From: Baffinella frigidus
Taxonomy: Eukaryota > Cryptophyceae > Cryptomonadales > Baffinellaceae
DNA length: 13,272 nucleotides
Assembly (NCBI GenBank): GCA_026770585.1
Contig: MU646446.1
Location: forward strand, 415,327 to 428,598
Direction of reading: 5' to 3'
Within the stretch, counting starts at the first letter, position 1. The number at the start of each line of letters is the position of its first letter. Below, piece after piece: positions 1 through 6,867 of this stretch. Both the position numbers and the translations under genes were made by a program. The notes under the pieces are model-generated. The model was given only the letters and a program-made list of their open reading frames with translations, was not told the origin of the DNA and did not search any database.

Positions 1-85
<85 letters not shown>
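1..85. repeat. (TA)n microsatellite
   Basis: An uninterrupted TA dinucleotide run that continues off the left edge of the window, so its true length is unknown. It is itself palindromic and able to extrude cruciforms. It directly abuts the inverted-repeat element starting at 95. Confidence 0.98.
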
Positions 86-88
<3 letters not shown>

Positions 89-94
89 CATACA

Positions 95-340
95 TGTATC
101 CTCTAGCAGGTCCAAATAAATAAGTCATAAATGGAGGTTCGTGGTATTCTGCAGAATTTCGCCCCTAAATTTCGTCATTTTTCAAATCTGAAAGCGCAGA
201 TCCTCGAGATTTGGCCGCCAGCTCCAGAATCTGCTAAAAAAAATCAAGCTGCGACGTGAAATCTTTACTACAGGATAAAGGTCGAATAAATGGCTCCAAC
301 TAAAGTGATTATATTAGTATTAGACCTGCAAGAGGATACA
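95..340. mobile_element. Inverted-repeat element, TGTATCCTCT ends (MITE-like)
   Basis: The left end TGTATCCTCTAGCAGGTC (95-112) is matched in inverse orientation by the right end finishing at 340, with one mismatch in the first 18 bases. A weaker inverted match continues inward (ATAAATGGAG at the left, ATAAATGGCTCC at the right). The 246-bp interior holds a smaller hairpin, CAAATCT...AGATTTG, near 185-215. No coding capacity is seen. Length and structure fit a miniature inverted-repeat transposable element. Only one copy is in the window, so mobility is inferred. Confidence 0.6.
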
Positions 341-390
341 GCGAGTATGACGTGACACACTGAACGCGAGCTGGTGGCACCACTGAAGAA

Positions 391-1116
391 GCGTGGGGCG
401 CGCGCAGAGGGGCGAGACCTCAGAGGGAAAGACGAGCCCGCCAACCCCGAGCAAGCGTGGGGTCCAAACCCCCAACCCCCAAACCCGAATTCCTACGGAC
501 GACGGGGGGAACCTCAAAGGGGGAGAGGTCAACAGTCAACACGCGTGAGCTGTTTGCAACACCGAGCACGCGTGGGGCCTCAACCCCAACCCCGAATTCC
601 TACGGATGAGGGGGGGGGCCTCAAAGGGGGAGAGGTGAGGACCGCCAACACCGAGCAAGCGTGGGGCCTGAACCCAAAACCCTCAACCCCAAACCCTACG
701 AGCGAAGGGGGCGAGACCTCGCAGGGAGCGAGGTCGGGGTTGGTCGGCTGCAACGATCAGAAATGGCAAGCAGTGCGCCTAGACACGAACAAGAGTTTTC
801 ATATCCCGTAAGTGCCCAGTAGGCTCATACGCCCTACGGTAGGGCCCTAGGACCTGTCTAGGGCGAGTTAGGGTGAAAATTCGCCCTGTGGGTACTGAAG
901 GGATATATTTGTTCCTATCGGGCGACGGGGCAAAACCTCAAAGGGCGAGAGATCGGGGCCGCCAACACTGAGCAAACGTGTGGCCTACCCCCAAACCCTC
1001 AACCCCAAACAAGAGTTTTCGTATGCATATGATCGCAGAAATTCCCATCGGGCAAAGGGGCGCAACCTCGAAGGGCGAGAGGTCGGGCCCGCCTCGCATC
1101 TGGGTTGCAAGCGCGC

Positions 1117-1120
<4 letters not shown>
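391..1120. repeat. Minisatellite-like array of GC-rich units, about 100 bp each
   Basis: A block CCTCRAAGGGCGAGAGG, itself a short hairpin (CCTC...GAGG), recurs near 419, 512, 610, 709, 934, 1067 and again at 1287. Most copies are followed by CCGCCAACACCGAGCAAGCG and then a C-rich tract of the CCCAAACCCTCAACCCCAAA type. That tract is the complement of the telomere-like heptamers seen further right. Spacing is irregular, roughly 92-130 bp, and the array is interrupted by the TA-flanked element at 804-903. The long reading frame across 374-811 is low-complexity and follows the repeat, so I do not call it a gene. Confidence 0.7.
804..903 (+). mobile_element. TA-flanked 101-bp MITE, copy 1 (family 1)
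   Basis: Starts TCCCGTAAGTGCC and ends in a degraded inverse version (GGTACTGAAGGGA), flanked on both sides by TA (802-803 and 904-905). It belongs with the copies at 1541, 2250 and 12516. The site has an internal control: ACAAGAGTTTTC precedes the element at 789-800 and recurs without it at 1009-1020. The repeat resumes on the far side in both cases (CCTATCGGG after the element, CCCATCGGG at the empty site). This supports insertion into one unit of the array. TA duplication is the habit of Tc1/mariner-type elements. Confidence 0.75.
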
Positions 1121-1152
<32 letters not shown>

Positions 1153-1340
1153 TGAGGAAGAGTGGTATATATATCTGTGTGTGATATACATACATATATA
1201 TATATACATATATATATGTGTGTGTAAATATACATATACATATATATGCACTGAGGAAGAGTGGGACGCGAGTGACGGGGCGCAACCTCGAAGGGCGAGA
1301 GGTCGGGGCCGCCCCGCATCTGGGTAGCAAGCGCGCCCAT
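1057..1340. repeat. 64-bp direct repeat pair split by an AT-rich insert
   Basis: 1057-1120 and 1277-1340 match at 61 of 64 positions by eye. Between them lies an AT-rich block: an (AT)n run at 1119-1151, then mixed TA/TATA/TGTG sequence to about 1249. This block is bracketed by the 15-bp direct repeat ACTGAGGAAGAGTGG at 1151-1165 and 1250-1264. The reading frames predicted here on both strands translate the microsatellite and are not genes. Confidence 0.85.
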
Positions 1341-1491
1341 AAACCCCCCACCTGCGTCTCGTGGTACAAATTTTCATTGTAGCGGGCACCCATCAGGCCC
1401 CCACCAGCCCACGCCAGGCCATGAATGGGAATTTCAAACGCAACGCTGGACGCAGGCGGCGTTGGTTACAGTGTTTAAGGCCGGGCGCCCC

Positions 1492-1539
1492 AATTCCGGC
1501 GTCAACCGAAATACGGCATTCCGTAGGTTGCTATACGGC
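1492..1539 (+). mobile_element. Truncated left half of the 3125-3222 element
   Basis: The sequence AATTCCGGCGTC...CGGCATTCCGTAGGTTGCTA follows the left half of the inverted-repeat element at 3125-3222 closely. It stops exactly where the family 1 element at 1541 begins. No right half is found beyond that insertion, so the copy is both interrupted and deleted. Confidence 0.6.
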
Positions 1540-1540
1540 A

Positions 1541-1641
1541 TCCCTCAAGTGGCCCGGCGGTCAAAATTGCCCGCCGAGAGGTCCTAGGCAGGTCCTAGGG
1601 CCCTACGGTAGGGCGCATGCGCCTACTGGCCACTTAAGGGA
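1541..1641 (-). mobile_element. TA-flanked 101-bp MITE, copy 2 (family 1)
   Basis: Begins TCCCTCAAGTGGCC and ends GGCCACTTAAGGGA, followed by TA (1642-1643); the left flank is CA. The interior carries CCTAGGCAGGTCCTAGGG and CCCTACGGTAGGG in the orientation opposite to copies 1 and 3. It is inserted into the truncated element at 1492-1539. Confidence 0.85.
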
Positions 1642-1876
1642 TATCGAGGTCGGGCCCGCACGCATCTGGGTTGCAAGCGCATCAGCCCCCCGCCTGCCCA
1701 CGCCAGGTCATGAATGTGAATTTCAAACGCAACGTTTCGCGCTCAAAGTGTTTCGTGGCACAAATTTTGATTGTAGCGGGCTTGCAAGCAGGCCCATCAG
1801 GGCCCCACCTGTTCAGGGTTCAGGATTTAGCGTCGAGTTTGTTTCGTAAGGTTGTTCCACCCCCACTTAAGCCAGA

Positions 1877-1956
1877 CACGAGGTTGGAATGCCCTATCCT
1901 GGTACAAATGTTTACAATCCTACATGTAAATAGGATCCTGTAGCGTTCTCGAGTGG
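1877..1956 (+). mobile_element. Partial copy of the 8785-8975 element
   Basis: These 80 bp match the reverse complement of 8785-8864 at about 71 of 80 positions, without gaps. The match covers one end of that element, including its terminal CTCGAGTGG. The other end is missing here. A near-palindrome with CTCGAGTGG/CCACTCGAG arms (1948-1978) sits at the boundary. Confidence 0.75.
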
Positions 1957-2065
1957 CAGGCCTGCCGGCCCACTCGAGACAGATTGTCCGCTTGAGAATA
2001 GTCTGCCAAGCCAAGCTAGGCGTTAGGCGCACCTCCAGGTTTGGCCTTTTCGGGGTGCGGCAATC

Positions 2066-2210
2066 TCATATGGAAACACTTATAATTCATAAACTTGGTT
2101 CAACGAAATTTACTTTACTATACAGAACGATATTTGTAAGTGATGTGAAAGCAAACGTGTAGTGATTTTGCTTGAAATCAAGTTTATGAATTATAAGTGT
2201 TGCCATATGA
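2066..2210. mobile_element. Nested hairpin A of the ACTACAC-core family (family 2)
   Basis: The outer arms 2066-2097 and 2179-2210 are 32 bp long with a single mismatch (TCATATGG...AAACTTG). Inside them lies a degraded form of the family core: CAACGAAATTTACTTTAC at 2101-2118 and the inverse GTGTAGTGATTTTGCTTG at 2157-2174. The loop between the cores is not shared with other copies. The outer arms are far better preserved than the core, unlike a single MITE whose ends and interior decay together. Confidence 0.75.
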
Positions 2211-2249
2211 AATCGCGGTCCCGCCAGGAGTTTCTGGTCAAATACCGTA

Positions 2250-2350
2250 TCCCTTAAGTGGCCAGTAGGCTCCTACGCCCTACGGCAGGGCCCTAGGACC
2301 TGCCTAGGACCTCTTGCGGGTCAATTTTGACCGGCTGGCCACTTAAGGGA
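2250..2350 (+). mobile_element. TA-flanked 101-bp MITE, copy 3, best preserved (family 1)
   Basis: Perfect 16-bp terminal inverted repeats, TCCCTTAAGTGGCCAG and its inverse, flanked on both sides by TA (2248-2249 and 2351-2352). The interior holds CCCTACGGCAGGGCCCTAGG and a GACCTGCCTAGGACCT segment. There is no reading frame. By structure this is a Tc1/mariner-like non-autonomous element; no matching transposase is in the window. Confidence 0.9.
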
Positions 2351-2352
2351 TA

Positions 2353-2632
2353 AGAGTTTCTCTGAATCGAGGAGCGTGCGGCGCACCTGAGGTTTTTTCT
2401 TGAGGGGGGAGCGTGCGATCGTACGCGTGCACCGACATCTCCCCCCAGAGGACCTTTGGGTGTGGGGTTTGGTTTTTTTAATTATTTTTATTTTGTTAAA
2501 TTTTATTTTATTTTTGTTTGGTTTTGGTTGGACCGACGTCGTCCCCCCACAGGACCTGCGCGGGAGGGGAGGGCCACACGAGGCGACCCATGCGAACGGA
2601 ATAAATAGACGTTTCAGGGGTTTGTGGGGAAA
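2353..2632. other. Intergenic stretch with a T-rich tract and a short direct repeat
   Basis: No gene is supported. A T-rich run occupies about 2466-2530. It is bracketed by two related GC-rich segments at 2431-2455 and 2532-2557, which share ACCGACRTC, a run of six to seven C and then AGGACCT. The small reading frame over 2400-2681 runs through the T-rich tract and is not credible as a protein. Confidence 0.6.
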
Positions 2633-2673
2633 TGATCACGTTTCCAACCGAAAAGCGATCGGAAACGTGATCA
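2633..2673. repeat. Perfect 13-bp hairpin
   Basis: Arms TGATCACGTTTCC (2633-2645) and GGAAACGTGATCA (2661-2673) are perfectly complementary around a 15-base loop. The function is unknown, and no T-run follows that would suggest a terminator. Confidence 0.8.
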
Positions 2674-2687
2674 ATTGCTGACTTTAG

Positions 2688-2814
2688 GCGTGTTTCCTGG
2701 ATAATAATCCAATAATTGACTTGAGAATCTGTTAGCCTCGTGTGTGTGTGGGGGGAGGCTAATAAGCCAGTGGTGGTAGTAATAAACAACACAGGGTTAT
2801 TACTCCAAACACGC
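2688..2814. mobile_element. Inverted-repeat element, GCGTGTTT ends
   Basis: The left arm begins GCGTGTTT and ends GGATAATAATCC (2688-2710). It is matched by the right arm GGTTATTACTCCAAACACGC (2795-2814) after a 3-base gap. A nested hairpin TTAGCCT...AGGCTAA lies at 2732-2762 around a TGTG/GGGG loop. No coding capacity. Single copy in the window. Confidence 0.55.
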
Positions 2815-2878
2815 AGGTAGAGCTGTTTCCTCATCAGTAGGCCACGCTAAAACAAAAAAAGGGGGGAAACAACGCCAA

Positions 2879-2911
2879 AAGTTGACGATGCCGGTACCAA
2901 ATCGTCAACTT
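2879..2911. repeat. Perfect 11-bp hairpin with a GTCAACTT arm
   Basis: AAGTTGACGAT (2879-2889) pairs with ATCGTCAACTT (2901-2911) around an 11-base loop GCCGGTACCAA. The AAGTTGAC/GTCAACTT module, sometimes with a nearby GGTAC, also appears inside the elements at 8374, 9201, 11075 and 11932. Confidence 0.8.
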
Positions 2912-2955
2912 GTGCAATTATGCCATACGTTTTGTGGCTAACCGAGCTAAAAACC

Positions 2956-3123
2956 GAAACCTAAAAACCAGATGCACACACGTACGGATGGACACCGTTA
3001 TGTGTATTCGGGTGGACACCGTTATGTGTATTCGGGTGGACACCCTTATGTGTATTCAGCTGAAAAGGAGCGGAGCCCCTTATGTGTCCACCCTTATGTG
3101 TGTGCACCTGGGTTTTAGGTTCC
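2956..3123. mobile_element. Inverted-repeat element enclosing a 24-bp tandem repeat
   Basis: Arms 2956-2981 and 3098-3123 are complementary at about 23 of 26 positions (ends GAAACCTAAAAACCAG at the left). The interior is a minisatellite: three 24-bp units at 2986-3009, 3010-3033 and 3034-3057, each with GGACACCSTTATGTGTATTC, then partial copies of TTATGTGT. The reading frame across 2910-3248 simply translates these units. Confidence 0.75.
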
Positions 3124-3124
3124 T

Positions 3125-3222
3125 ATTTCCGGCGTCGAACTCATCCCGGCATTCCGTAGGGTGCTACGGTATGCGATACGGTAGGGTGATGTGGAATGCC
3201 GGGATTAGGTGGACGCCGAAAT
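3125..3222. mobile_element. Inverted-repeat element, ATTTCCGGCG ends (family 5)
   Basis: The left arm 3125-3155 (to CGGCATTCC) and right arm 3193-3222 (from GGAATGCCG) are imperfect inverse copies. The 37-base centre contains GTAGGGTGCTACGGTA and GATACGGTAGGGTG, a variant of the CCTACGGTAGG motif found inside other elements here. It abuts the previous element almost directly. A truncated relative lies at 1492-1539. Confidence 0.75.
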
Positions 3223-3292
3223 TAGATGGTCCATTTTTGCATAAATAACATACGCACACACCCAACACCCAGGATACCGTGCACATATATAC

Positions 3293-3383
3293 AGGGGGGA
3301 GAGAGGAGAGAGAGAGGAGAGAGAGAGGAGAGAGAGAGGAGAGAGAGAGGAGAGAGGGCGGAGAGAAAGGGGCGAGAGAGATT
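3293..3383 (+). repeat. Polypurine GAGAGAGAGG tract
   Basis: A run of G and A broken by only two C bases, made largely of repeated GAGAGAGAGG-like units. The opposite strand is polypyrimidine, so the tract could form triplex (H-DNA) structure. Arg/Glu-rich and Ser/Leu-rich frames here are translations of the tract. Confidence 0.95.
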
Positions 3384-3529
3384 TTGCTGAGGACGGTCAT
3401 ATGGGGGTGGTCGTGCATCGGGGGGCACACACATGCATCCAAGAACATACACTCGCACCAAACACTCGAAGACGGTAAGGGTATTGGACACCGCCGTACC
3501 TTTTGGAATTAGTCAACAGTGGCGGGAGT

Positions 3530-3651
3530 CTAGCTCTGCCTGAGTTTTATTCTGGCTCGTCCTGAAGGCTTTCTATTCGCCCTTTTTGTACTGGCTTTCT
3601 GCTCTTGAATACTTTTAACGACGCGCCAGAATAAAACTCGGGTAGAGCTAG
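3530..3651. mobile_element. CTAGCTCTGCC-end inverted-repeat element, copy 1 (family 3)
   Basis: Arms 3530-3561 and 3620-3651 match inversely over about 32 bp with few mismatches (CTAGCTCTGCC then TGAGTTTTATTCTGGC). The termini match those of the elements at 8374 and 9201, but the interior does not contain their GTCAACTT segment. The flanks carry a partial duplication, GTATTGGACACCGCC before and GTGTTGGACACCGCC after. Confidence 0.75.
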
Positions 3652-3706
3652 GTGTTGGACACCGCCATACCTTCCTCAGGACGGTCATATGGGGGTGATC
3701 ATGCAT

Positions 3707-3780
3707 CGGGAAGGAAGCACACACACATACGAGCACATACACTCGGGAAGGAAGCACACACACATACGAGCACATACACT
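3707..3780 (+). repeat. Exact 37-bp tandem duplication
   Basis: 3707-3743 and 3744-3780 are identical (unit begins CGGGAAGGAAGCACAC and ends GCACATACACT). The duplication lies within the second copy of the dispersed repeat; perfect identity implies a recent event. Confidence 0.95.
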
Positions 3781-3883
3781 CGCACCAAACACTCAAGACT
3801 CTCATGGTAAGGCTGTTGGACATTTCTTGAATAGCCCATAAGTGATGATCCATAGAACTCTACAGTAGGCAATGTACGTGCAT

Positions 3884-4010
3884 ACGTATGTATGTATGTA
3901 TGTATGTATGTATGTATATGTATGTATGTATGTATGTATGTATGCATGTATGTATGTATGTATGTATGTATGTATGTATATATATAGAGAGAGAGAGAGA
4001 GAGGAGAGAG
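3884..4010 (+). repeat. (TATG)n microsatellite followed by (GA)n
   Basis: TATG repeats with a few TATATG and TATGCATG interruptions run to about 3978. A short TATATA stretch and a GA run then extend to about 4010. The reading frames over 3699-4266 derive mostly from this repeat. Confidence 0.95.
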
Positions 4011-4064
4011 CCACCTTGCTGAGGACGGTCATGTGGGGGTGGTCATGCATCGGGAGGCGCGCCC

Positions 4065-4520
4065 CAGCAGGCAGCTTGAACATGCACATCGTGAACTCCC
4101 CCCCCTGTGAAACATCAGATTGTTTTGTAAAAATAAAGTGTAAGCCGAACCCTGGAATCAGTATTAGAGTGTAATCCGTGCCCAGTGCGACGGTCAAAAC
4201 ACCGCAGTCTCCACTACGCAGGAAGCAGGCAGCTTGATTAGGCACACCGTGAACCCCCCCCTGCAAAAAAGTGTTGAAAACATCAGATGCAAAAAATCAG
4301 ATTATTTCATAAAAATAAAGTGTAAGCCGACCCCTGGAATTAGTATTAGCGTGTAAGCCGTGCCCAGCAGGCAGCTTGAACATGCACACCGTGAATTCCC
4401 CCCCCGTGCCAAACAATGGTCAAATCATCAGATTATTTCATAACATCAGATTGTTTCATGGAATAGAGTGTGAGCGGAACCCTGGAACCAGTCGTGCACA
4501 CCGTGACCCCCCCCCACCGC
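4065..4520 (+). repeat. Tandem array of about 142-158-bp units, three and a part copies
   Basis: Units begin GCAGGCAGCTTG at 4067, 4225 and 4367, with a degraded fragment (GTGCACACCGTGAC) at about 4493. Each unit runs through CACMSYGTGAAY followed by a poly-C run, then CATCAGATTRTTTYAT, AATAAAGTGTAAGCCG and CCCTGGAAT. The AATAAA within the repeat resembles a polyadenylation hexamer but is part of the unit, so I draw no transcript end from it. Confidence 0.85.
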
Positions 4521-4690
4521 AAACATGAATGAAGTTTATTGGACCACTCCCGAACAAACGCGGCACATTTTGAAAGTCGAAGGCCAGAATCCGGCTTGGG
4601 TTTCAGGTAAAAATATTTAAAAAGTCCGGAGTTGTTCCCTCCCCGCTCGGCAGCGGACCCATGAAATTACAACATTCAGGGTGTTACAGA
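4521..4690. other. Intergenic, nothing recognised
   Basis: No coding sequence, repeat or palindrome of note is visible. The stretch lies between the tandem array and hairpin B. Confidence 0.5.
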
Positions 4691-4832
4691 GCTTATCGGG
4701 GCAAAAGTGTTTTTCTTTTAAAAGCTGGCAATGAAAATTACTACACAACGGGTCACGTCCGAAGCAATTGTGTAGTAATTTGCGTGCAGATTTTTTTGTT
4801 TGAAACAAAAACGCTTGTTCCCGGATGAGAGC
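4691..4832. mobile_element. Nested hairpin B of the ACTACAC-core family (family 2)
   Basis: Core arms GCAATGAAAATTACTACACA (4728-4747) and the inverse TGTGTAGTAATTTGCGTG (4769-4786) surround a short loop of about 21 bases. The outer arms (GCTTATCGGGGCAAAAGTG at 4691, inverse near 4804-4832) are clearly degraded. They still resemble the outermost part of hairpin E at 12096-12242 (GCTCTTATCCGGGGAAAC), so B and E are probably older and younger copies of one subfamily. Confidence 0.7.
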
Positions 4833-4897
4833 GGAATCCAGCAGAGCGCGACCTGCAACACAACGAACTTAGGTGATGGTCACTTCACCCGCCCACA

Positions 4898-5657
4898 CGG
4901 GGTTAGGGTTTAGGGTTTGGGGTTTGGGGTTTAGGGTTTGGAGTTTGGGGTTTAGGGTTTGGGATTTAGGGTTTGGGGTTTAGGATGTAGGTTTGAGGGT
5001 TCAGGGTTGAGGGTTTAAGATTTAGAGTTGAGGGTTGAGGGTAGATGGTGTACCACATAGACGTCCGTGTATTCGATCCCTCCCACGTTCGCACCCCCGT
5101 CGTACGGTTCCGGCTGCCCCAAGTCCTCGGGGGATAGCTGTTTTCGAATTCAGGGTTTAAGTTTCAGGATTTGAGGTTTCGAAGCGTAGGGGGGTGCCAG
5201 CACTGAGCCGCATCAGAGGGTTTGGGGTTTGGGGTTTGGGGTTTGCGTTGAGCGTTTAGCGTTTCGTGCGGCTCTGGCTATCCGACCTTTCCGGGTTGTA
5301 CCTGGTTTCGGATGTAGAGTTTAGGGTTTAGGGTTTAGGGTTTAGGGTTTGGTGTTTGGGATTTCAGGGGTCGGAATTTGGGGTGGTTTCGAGTTTCGGG
5401 CTGAGCAGACTGAGGAGGCGGGGAGGGTTTAGGGTTTGGGATTTGGGGTTTAGGGTTGAGGGTTTGAAGTTTGGGGTGTAGGGTTTGGGGTTCAGGGTTT
5501 AGGGTTTAGGGTTTAGGGGCCCCAGGTCCTCGGGGGATAGCTGGTTTGGTGTTTGGTGTATGGTGTATGGTGTATGGTGTTTGGGGTTGGGGGTTTGGGG
5601 TTTGGGGTTTGGGTTCTTTATGGGGTGTGAGGTTTGGGGTTAGGGGTCAGGGGTTTG
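4898..5657 (+). repeat. Degenerate interstitial telomere-like heptamer arrays
   Basis: Blocks of TTTAGGG and TTTGGGG with many variants occupy about 4898-5046, 5216-5258, 5306-5352, 5425-5519 and 5540-5657, G-rich on the plus strand. Perfect TTTAGGG runs of about four to five units occur near 5315-5345. Between blocks are unique segments, including a 24-bp direct repeat (CCCCARGTCCTCGGGGGATA and four more bases) at 5117-5140 and 5520-5543. TTTAGGG is the telomere repeat of plants and several algal groups. Position and degeneracy indicate an internal or subtelomeric relic. Confidence 0.9.
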
Positions 5658-5660
5658 GTG

Positions 5661-5758
5661 AGCTCGGGCTCTTTTCCGCTCCAACGTTGACTGACGTGCA
5701 CCCCAAAATCGGCATGCCAACTTGAGAACAGTCGGTGAACCCGAGTGGGGCAAGCTAG
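5661..5758 (+). mobile_element. Partial CTAGCTCTGCC-family element (family 3)
   Basis: AGCTCGGGCTCTTTTCCGCT and the following CCAACGTTGAC...CCAACTTGAGAA, ending GGCAAGCTAG, follow the reverse complement of the element at 9201-9348 over its inner two thirds and one end. The other terminus is absent. Similarity is moderate, so this is an old fragment. Confidence 0.6.
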
Positions 5759-5862
5759 GTAGGGTGGGGGACGTACTCGATGTCTTTTTGCTATATCTCT
5801 AAACCATGCCCCCCCCTCTGGGATTCCATGCTGCAACACCCTGGATTGGTAGGGGTCACGCA

Positions 5863-6014
5863 CTTATCTCAGAAAACGAGTTCTAAAACTCGTTTTCTTA
5901 AGTCAATTCCACTACAAATTTGTCAACTCATGTGGAGAGTAAAGAATAAATTGACAAATTTGTAGGGGAATTGACTTAAGAAAACGAGTTTTAGAACTCG
6001 TTTTCTGAGATAAG
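5863..6014. mobile_element. Long near-perfect inverted repeat, 64-bp arms
   Basis: Arms 5863-5926 and 5951-6014 are complementary at 63 of 64 positions around a 24-base loop. Each arm contains its own smaller palindrome, AAAACGAGTTCTAAAACTCG and continuation, so a transcript could fold as one long hairpin or as a three-way structure. The inner arm carries AAGTCAATTCC and TTTGTCAA. Near-identity of the arms means recent formation or active homogenisation. No coding capacity. Confidence 0.9.
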
Positions 6015-6095
6015 CACCTTCCGAAGAAGGTCGGCTCAAGGCTCAAGGGCCTGATTTAGGACCGTTATCGAGAGTAATAAAGAAGAAGAAGGGTA

Positions 6096-6228
6096 TGGGG
6101 TTTAGGGTTTAGGGTTTAGGGTTTAGGGTTCAGGAGTTAGGGGTTCGGGGTTCGGGGTTAGGGGTTCGGGGTTAGGGGTTAGGGGTTAGGGTTCAGGGGT
6201 TAGGGGTTAGGGTTTAGGGTTTAGGGGA
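6096..6228 (+). repeat. Telomere-like array, TTTAGGG then TTAGGGG variants
   Basis: Starts with about four canonical TTTAGGG units (6097-6130) and then degenerates into GGTTCGGGG and GGTTAGGGG units before returning to TTTAGGG near 6208-6225. Confidence 0.9.
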
Positions 6229-6274
6229 CCTTCCGCAGAAGCTCCGCAGCACTATCCAGAAGCCCTTCCGGAAA

Positions 6275-6303
6275 GCGGCCGCGTTCGTCCTGCCCCGCAA
6301 GAG
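6275..6303 (+). repeat. 29-bp direct repeat, left copy (partner 6838-6866)
   Basis: GCGGCCGCGTTCGTCCTG and the following 11 bases recur at 6838-6866 with about 26 of 29 positions identical. In both places a telomere-like array lies next to it, before this copy and after the partner, so the two copies bracket the block 6304-6837. Confidence 0.8.
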
Positions 6304-6312
6304 ACCATTAGT

Positions 6313-6480
6313 GATCCACTTAGCAGCAACCCAAGATACCCCCCCCCGGATTCTCGGGGGGAATGCGCTTAGAACCCCATGCAAATGGATGAGATTCTGG
6401 TACCAATCGTTTAGATGGACTGCATCCTTTAGATGGACAGCATGGACTGCATGAAGCCCCCGGTGGCTGCTAAGTGGATG
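6313..6480. mobile_element. Inverted-repeat element, GATCCACTTAGCAGC ends
   Basis: Arms 6313-6331 and 6462-6480 match inversely at about 17 of 19 positions. The interior has a poly-C run, a CCCCGGATTCTCGGGGG hairpin near 6345-6361 and a short direct repeat TTTAGATGGAC (6410-6420, 6428-6438). No supported reading frame. Confidence 0.6.
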
Positions 6481-6675
6481 GTGTGTCATGGACGTCTGGG
6501 AGGAAGGAGAAGCAGTGTTGTTTTTGTTGCACTGAGGGAGGATTTTCCAGTACACTCAACAGGTCGCTGAAGAGAAAAGTTTCTTCCCCGATTGACTTTA
6601 CACGTGATTCTTCCCCGATTGACTTTACACGTGATTATACCGCGGCCGAACGTTCTCTCTCGGTTTTCAATTTCA
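6478..6675 (+). repeat. Segmental duplication, copy P1 (partner 7298-7935)
   Basis: This 198-bp segment aligns in order with pieces of 7298-7935: CATGGACKTCTGGGA, then GCACTGAGGGAGGA, TTCCAGTACACTCAACAG, GAAGAG and TTTCTTCCC. It ends in a 68-bp block (6608-6675 against 7868-7935) identical at about 64 positions. P1 itself contains an exact tandem duplication of 27 bp (6581-6607 and 6608-6634). It is compact, whereas P2 is broken by at least three insertions. Confidence 0.75.
6581..6634 (+). repeat. Exact 27-bp tandem duplication
   Basis: TTCTTCCCCGATTGACTTTA plus seven bases is repeated without change at 6581-6607 and 6608-6634. A third copy is at 7868-7894, in the partner segment. Confidence 0.95.
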
Positions 6676-6837
6676 CCCGGTCAGGTATTTGATTTAAATG
6701 CTCGGCGGAGTTCCCCATGCAACGAAAATTACTACACAGGCGATAAAAGAGTCGTGTCCAAAAGATCATGTGTAGTAGTTTTCGTACGTTCGGGGAACTC
6801 CCGAACATTTAATTTAAATACCTGACCGGATGAAATT
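6668..6837. mobile_element. Nested hairpin C of the ACTACAC-core family (family 2)
   Basis: Core arms GCAACGAAAATTACTACACA (6719-6738) and TGTGTAGTAGTTTTCGT (6769-6785) surround a 30-base loop. The outer arms CAATTTCACCCGGTCAGGTA (from 6668) and their inverse (to 6837) extend about 45 bp with small gaps and include TTTAAAT and GGAGTTCCCC. This outer sequence is unrelated to the outer arms of hairpins A, B, D and E. Confidence 0.8.
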
Positions 6838-6867
6838 GCGGCCGCGTTCGTCCTGTCCCACGAGAGG

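Larger units (their letters stand above)
1311..1810. repeat. Diverged direct duplication of a mixed unit
   Basis: Three blocks occur twice in different order. CGCATCTGGGTWGCAAGCGC is near 1316 and 1660, and also at 1095. A block around GCCCACGCCAGG followed by ATGAATGKGAATTTCAAACG is at about 1408-1446 and 1696-1733. A block GTGGYACAAATTTTSATTGT is near 1361 and 1757. The rearranged order suggests tandem duplication followed by deletion. An element of family 1 and a truncated element lie between the two copies. Confidence 0.6.
3384..4062 (+). repeat. Dispersed direct repeat, three copies with GAGGACGGTCAT
   Basis: The block GGACGGTCATATGGGGGTG, followed by TCATGCATCGGG, occurs at about 3384-3428, 3674-3711 and 4016-4053. 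The first two copies continue with ACACACACAT sequence, then ACTCGCACCAAACACTCRAG, and then GGACACCGCC-type sequence or a diverged TTGGACA. An extra GTRTTGGACACCGCC copy sits at 3479-3495 and 3652-3666, on either side of the element at 3530. Copies one and three follow a purine or GA-containing microsatellite directly. Confidence 0.8.

Noticed and set aside
374-811. 145-codon plus-strand frame
   Set aside because: It follows the GC-rich minisatellite units and ends inside the family 1 element; the peptide is repetitive, with no recognisable domain.
938-1393. Reading frames on both strands rich in Ile/Tyr
   Set aside because: They translate the AT microsatellite and the 64-bp repeats; several frames are open at once and none has coding-like codon use.
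2633-2673. Hairpin as an intrinsic transcription terminator
   Set aside because: No T-run follows, no gene ends upstream, and the organism appears eukaryotic.
3164-4266. Ser/Leu-rich, Arg/Glu-rich and His/Thr/Tyr-rich frames
   Set aside because: They are translations of GA and TATG microsatellites and of the dispersed repeat.
4080-4520. AATAAA hexamers as polyadenylation signals
   Set aside because: They recur as part of the tandem unit and no coding sequence precedes them.
5046-5090. TTCGATCCC resembling the T-loop of a tRNA
   Set aside because: The bases on either side do not form the T-arm stem and no acceptor or anticodon arm can be fitted.
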